A DNA stretch of 64,000 nucleotides from Antrihabitans stalagmiti (GTDB lineage: Bacteria; Actinomycetota; Actinomycetes; Mycobacteriales; Mycobacteriaceae), in the NCBI RefSeq assembly GCF_016482825.1, contig NZ_JAEMNV010000006.1, forward strand, positions 1 through 64,000, given 5' to 3'. Every line of letters starts with the position of its first letter. Within the stretch, counting starts at the first letter, position 1. The position numbers and the translations under genes are program-made. Positions 62,447 to 64,000 of this stretch are shown piece after piece. A model generated the notes under the pieces. It was not told the DNA's origin, searched no databases, and saw only the letters and a list, made by a program, of their open reading frames with translations.

Positions 62447-63517
62447 GTGACGTTCCTCGACCTGCACGCCGACCCGATCGATCTCACCGCCGCGTTGGTG
62501 GACATCCCGAGCGTGTCGCGCGACGAGTCCGTGATCGCCGACGCCGTCGAGTCCGCGCTCCGTGAACAGACCACCGGCTTCGAAGTGATCCGGAGCGGTA
62601 ATGCCGTGTTGGCGAGGACATCTCGCGGCCTCGGTAGTCGGGCACTGCTCGCCGGACACCTCGACACCGTTCCGATCGCCGACAACGTTCCATCCCGGCG
62701 CGTGGGCGACACCCTGCACGGTTGCGGCACCGTAGACATGAAGTCGGGCGATGCGGTGTTTCTCCACCTGGCCGCGACCGTCGCCGAGCCGACTCAGGAT
62801 CTGACACTAATTTTCTACGATTGCGAGGAGATCGCCGCCGAGTACAACGGCCTCGGCCGCATCGAACGCGAACTCCCGGATTGGCTACGCGCCGACGTCG
62901 CGATCCTCGGCGAGCCCTCCGGCGGCTACATCGAAGCGGGCTGCCAAGGTACGCTGCGTGCCCGTTTGACGGCGTCGGGCACGCGCGCGCATTCGGCCCG
63001 AGCTTGGTTGGGTGACAACGCAATTCACAAGCTGGGTCCGGCTCTCGCGCGGCTGTCCGAATACTCGGCACGTTCGGTCGACATCGACGGCTGCGTCTAC
63101 CGGGAGGGTCTGTCGGCGGTGCGGGTGAACGGGGGAGTGGCGGGCAACGTCGTACCCGACTACGTCGAACTCGACGTCAACTTCCGCTTTGCGCCCGATC
63201 GTTCCGTCGCTCAGGCGACCGACCATGTCAGCGAACTGTTCGACGGACTCGATCTGGACTTTGCGATCACCGACAGCGCTCCGGGAGCACTACCTGGATT
63301 GTCGGCGCCGGCCGCTGCCGCACTCGTCGAGGCTGCAGGTGGTGAATTCCGCGCGAAATACGGATGGACCGACGTGTCTCGTTTCGCGGCGCTTGGAATA
63401 CCTGCAGTCAACTACGGACCCGGCGATCCGAACCTCGCGCACAAGCCGGAAGAGCAGGTCCCGGTCGCCCAGATCAGCCACGTCGCCGACGTGCTGCGCG
63501 CATACCTGACGGGGTAG
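62447..63517 (+). CDS. dapE: Succinyl-diaminopimelate desuccinylase
   Basis: 356-aa M20-family di-zinc hydrolase releasing LL-diaminopimelate from its N-succinyl form. Metal ligands lie in [13 protein letters not shown] (His and Asp), [14 protein letters not shown] (bridging Asp), [12 protein letters not shown] (catalytic Glu pair), AILGEPSGG and [14 protein letters not shown] (C-terminal His). A dimerisation domain occupies about residues 175-285. The GTG start follows TAATCT. With dapC (42.3 kb) and dapD (60.2 kb) it provides three of the succinylase steps within one window, as in Rv1201-Rv1202. Confidence 0.95.
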   Translation: MTFLDLHADPIDLTAALVDIPSVSRDESVIADAVESALREQTTGFEVIRSGNAVLARTSRGLGSRALLAGHLDTVPIADNVPSRRVGDTLHGCGTVDMKSGDAVFLHLAATVAEPTQDLTLIFYDCEEIAAEYNGLGRIERELPDWLRADVAILGEPSGGYIEAGCQGTLRARLTASGTRAHSARAWLGDNAIHKLGPALARLSEYSARSVDIDGCVYREGLSAVRVNGGVAGNVVPDYVELDVNFRFAPDRSVAQATDHVSELFDGLDLDFAITDSAPGALPGLSAPAAAALVEAAGGEFRAKYGWTDVSRFAALGIPAVNYGPGDPNLAHKPEEQVPVAQISHVADVLRAYLTG

Positions 63518-63523
63518 GCAGAT

Positions 63524-64000
63524 CTATAGGCAGAGAAAACTCAACGCCGTCCATGGATCGACGAACTGCAGTCGCAGCCCTTCCAGCTCGTCCTCGCTGG
63601 CCCCACCGCGATCGGCGAGGTCCGCCAATTGCCTTGCTGCGGTAGATGACTGGTTCATGTAGTCCTTGACCTTGCCTGGCCCCATCTGGGCGGCGACAGG
63701 ATCGATCTCGTCGGCGATGCCTCGGTATTTTTTGGCGCGATCACTGTGATCGGGCGCCTTGACGGCGATTGCGGCGTCGACGTCGGCCTTGATGCCGTCG
63801 TAGAGCTGGCAGTCCGCCGCCGAGATCGGAGCCTCCGATGTAGCCGGTGCAGCGGAGGTGAACACACTTGTCGTCGTCGGTCCGGCTTTCGTCGTTGTCA
63901 CGGCCTGCGCGCTGCTGTTGGCCGCCGTTTTACTGCTGGAATCGCCACCCGAGTTCGTGACGGCGACGGCGATGCCGACCCCGACGATCAGCGCGAGGAC
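63524..64000 (-). CDS. Membrane-anchored secreted-type protein, N-terminus cut by window edge
   Basis: Partial gene: the frame stays open to the right edge, so at least 158 residues are present and the start lies beyond 64000. The first visible codons encode a hydrophobic segment (VLALIVGVGIAVAV), followed by a Ser/Thr/Ala-rich linker (SGGDSSSKTAANSSAQAVT and TTTKAGPTTTS). A helical domain follows (DGIKADVDAAIAVKAPDHSD, DYMNQSSTAARQLADLADRG) with two Cys (AADCQLYD, LSFLCL at the end) that could form a disulphide. It looks like a single-pass protein with an extracytoplasmic domain. A GTG at 63901 would give a 125-aa protein lacking the helix and is less likely. Family unknown. Confidence 0.65.
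   Translation of the reverse strand, partial: VLALIVGVGIAVAVTNSGGDSSSKTAANSSAQAVTTTKAGPTTTSVFTSAAPATSEAPISAADCQLYDGIKADVDAAIAVKAPDHSDRAKKYRGIADEIDPVAAQMGPGKVKDYMNQSSTAARQLADLADRGGASEDELEGLRLQFVDPWTALSFLCL

Noticed and set aside
1-64000. tRNA, rRNA or riboswitch genes
   Set aside because: No CCA-ending cloverleaf, conserved rRNA segment or recognisable riboswitch core was seen by eye; a covariance-model scan would be decisive.

Overview
The window is high-GC actinobacterial chromosome from a mycolic-acid bacterium, most likely Rhodococcus or a close Nocardiaceae relative. Support comes from mycobacterial-type genes (pimE, lpqW, mshB, fbiC, a desA3/reductase pair, a WS/DGAT-like acyltransferase, polyphosphate glucokinase), frequent GTG starts, 4-bp start/stop overlaps, and many apparently leaderless promoters (TAnnnT 5-9 nt before the start codon). 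I see no rRNA, tRNA, CRISPR array, prophage or complete insertion sequence.

A backbone matches the order I recall from the Mycobacterium tuberculosis Rv1159-Rv1202 region: pimE, phhB, mutT2, typA, lpqW, mshB and an Rv1171-like membrane gene (19.2-26.6 kb); fbiC, ferredoxin and dapC (38.6-43.5 kb); pruA, putB, an acyl-CoA synthetase and a PucR regulator (46.8-52.1 kb); dapD and dapE (60.1-63.5 kb). Blocks of other genes lie between these segments.

Region by region: 0.2-5.7 kb holds an MMPL exporter and a large SARP-type regulator. 5.8-9.2 kb has a hemerythrin-like protein, an OsmC protein, a small membrane protein, a WS/DGAT homologue and an S4 protein. 9.2-13.7 kb is a probable biuret/allophanate nitrogen-scavenging operon (permease, biuret hydrolase, allophanate hydrolase, GntR regulator) with a repeated candidate operator. 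13.7-19.0 kb carries a VOC protein, an acyltransferase, an internally duplicated unknown protein, a PLDc_N membrane protein, a Tat-exported DUF1906 protein with a coupled 25-codon ORF, and a secreted protein. 26.6-38.5 kb is accessory: uracil-DNA glycosylase, Ser/Thr kinase, GntR regulator plus orphan FCD protein, XRE-cupin regulator with an asparagine-type permease, GH38 alpha-mannosidase, two bPH2-domain proteins split by a TetR/NmrA pair. 43.5-46.8 kb has LigB, a DUF222-HNH endonuclease and an array of four identical 16-bp palindromes. 52.1-60.0 kb has the desaturase operon, a GH15 enzyme and ppgK-zwf-gnd.

Functionally, ppgK-zwf-gnd makes a polyphosphate-primed oxidative pentose phosphate module that a GH15 trehalase could feed with glucose. 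dapC, dapD and dapE belong to the succinylase route to diaminopimelate and lysine. pruA-putB oxidises proline to glutamate. pimE and lpqW act in phosphatidylinositol mannoside and lipoarabinomannan synthesis. The strongest leads for follow-up are the palindrome array beside the HNH gene, the mirrored GntR/orphan-FCD locus, the operator pairs of the GntR and TetR loci, the iteron-like repeats before the permease, and the WS/DGAT homologue whose HHxxxDG motif reads HRSLMDG.
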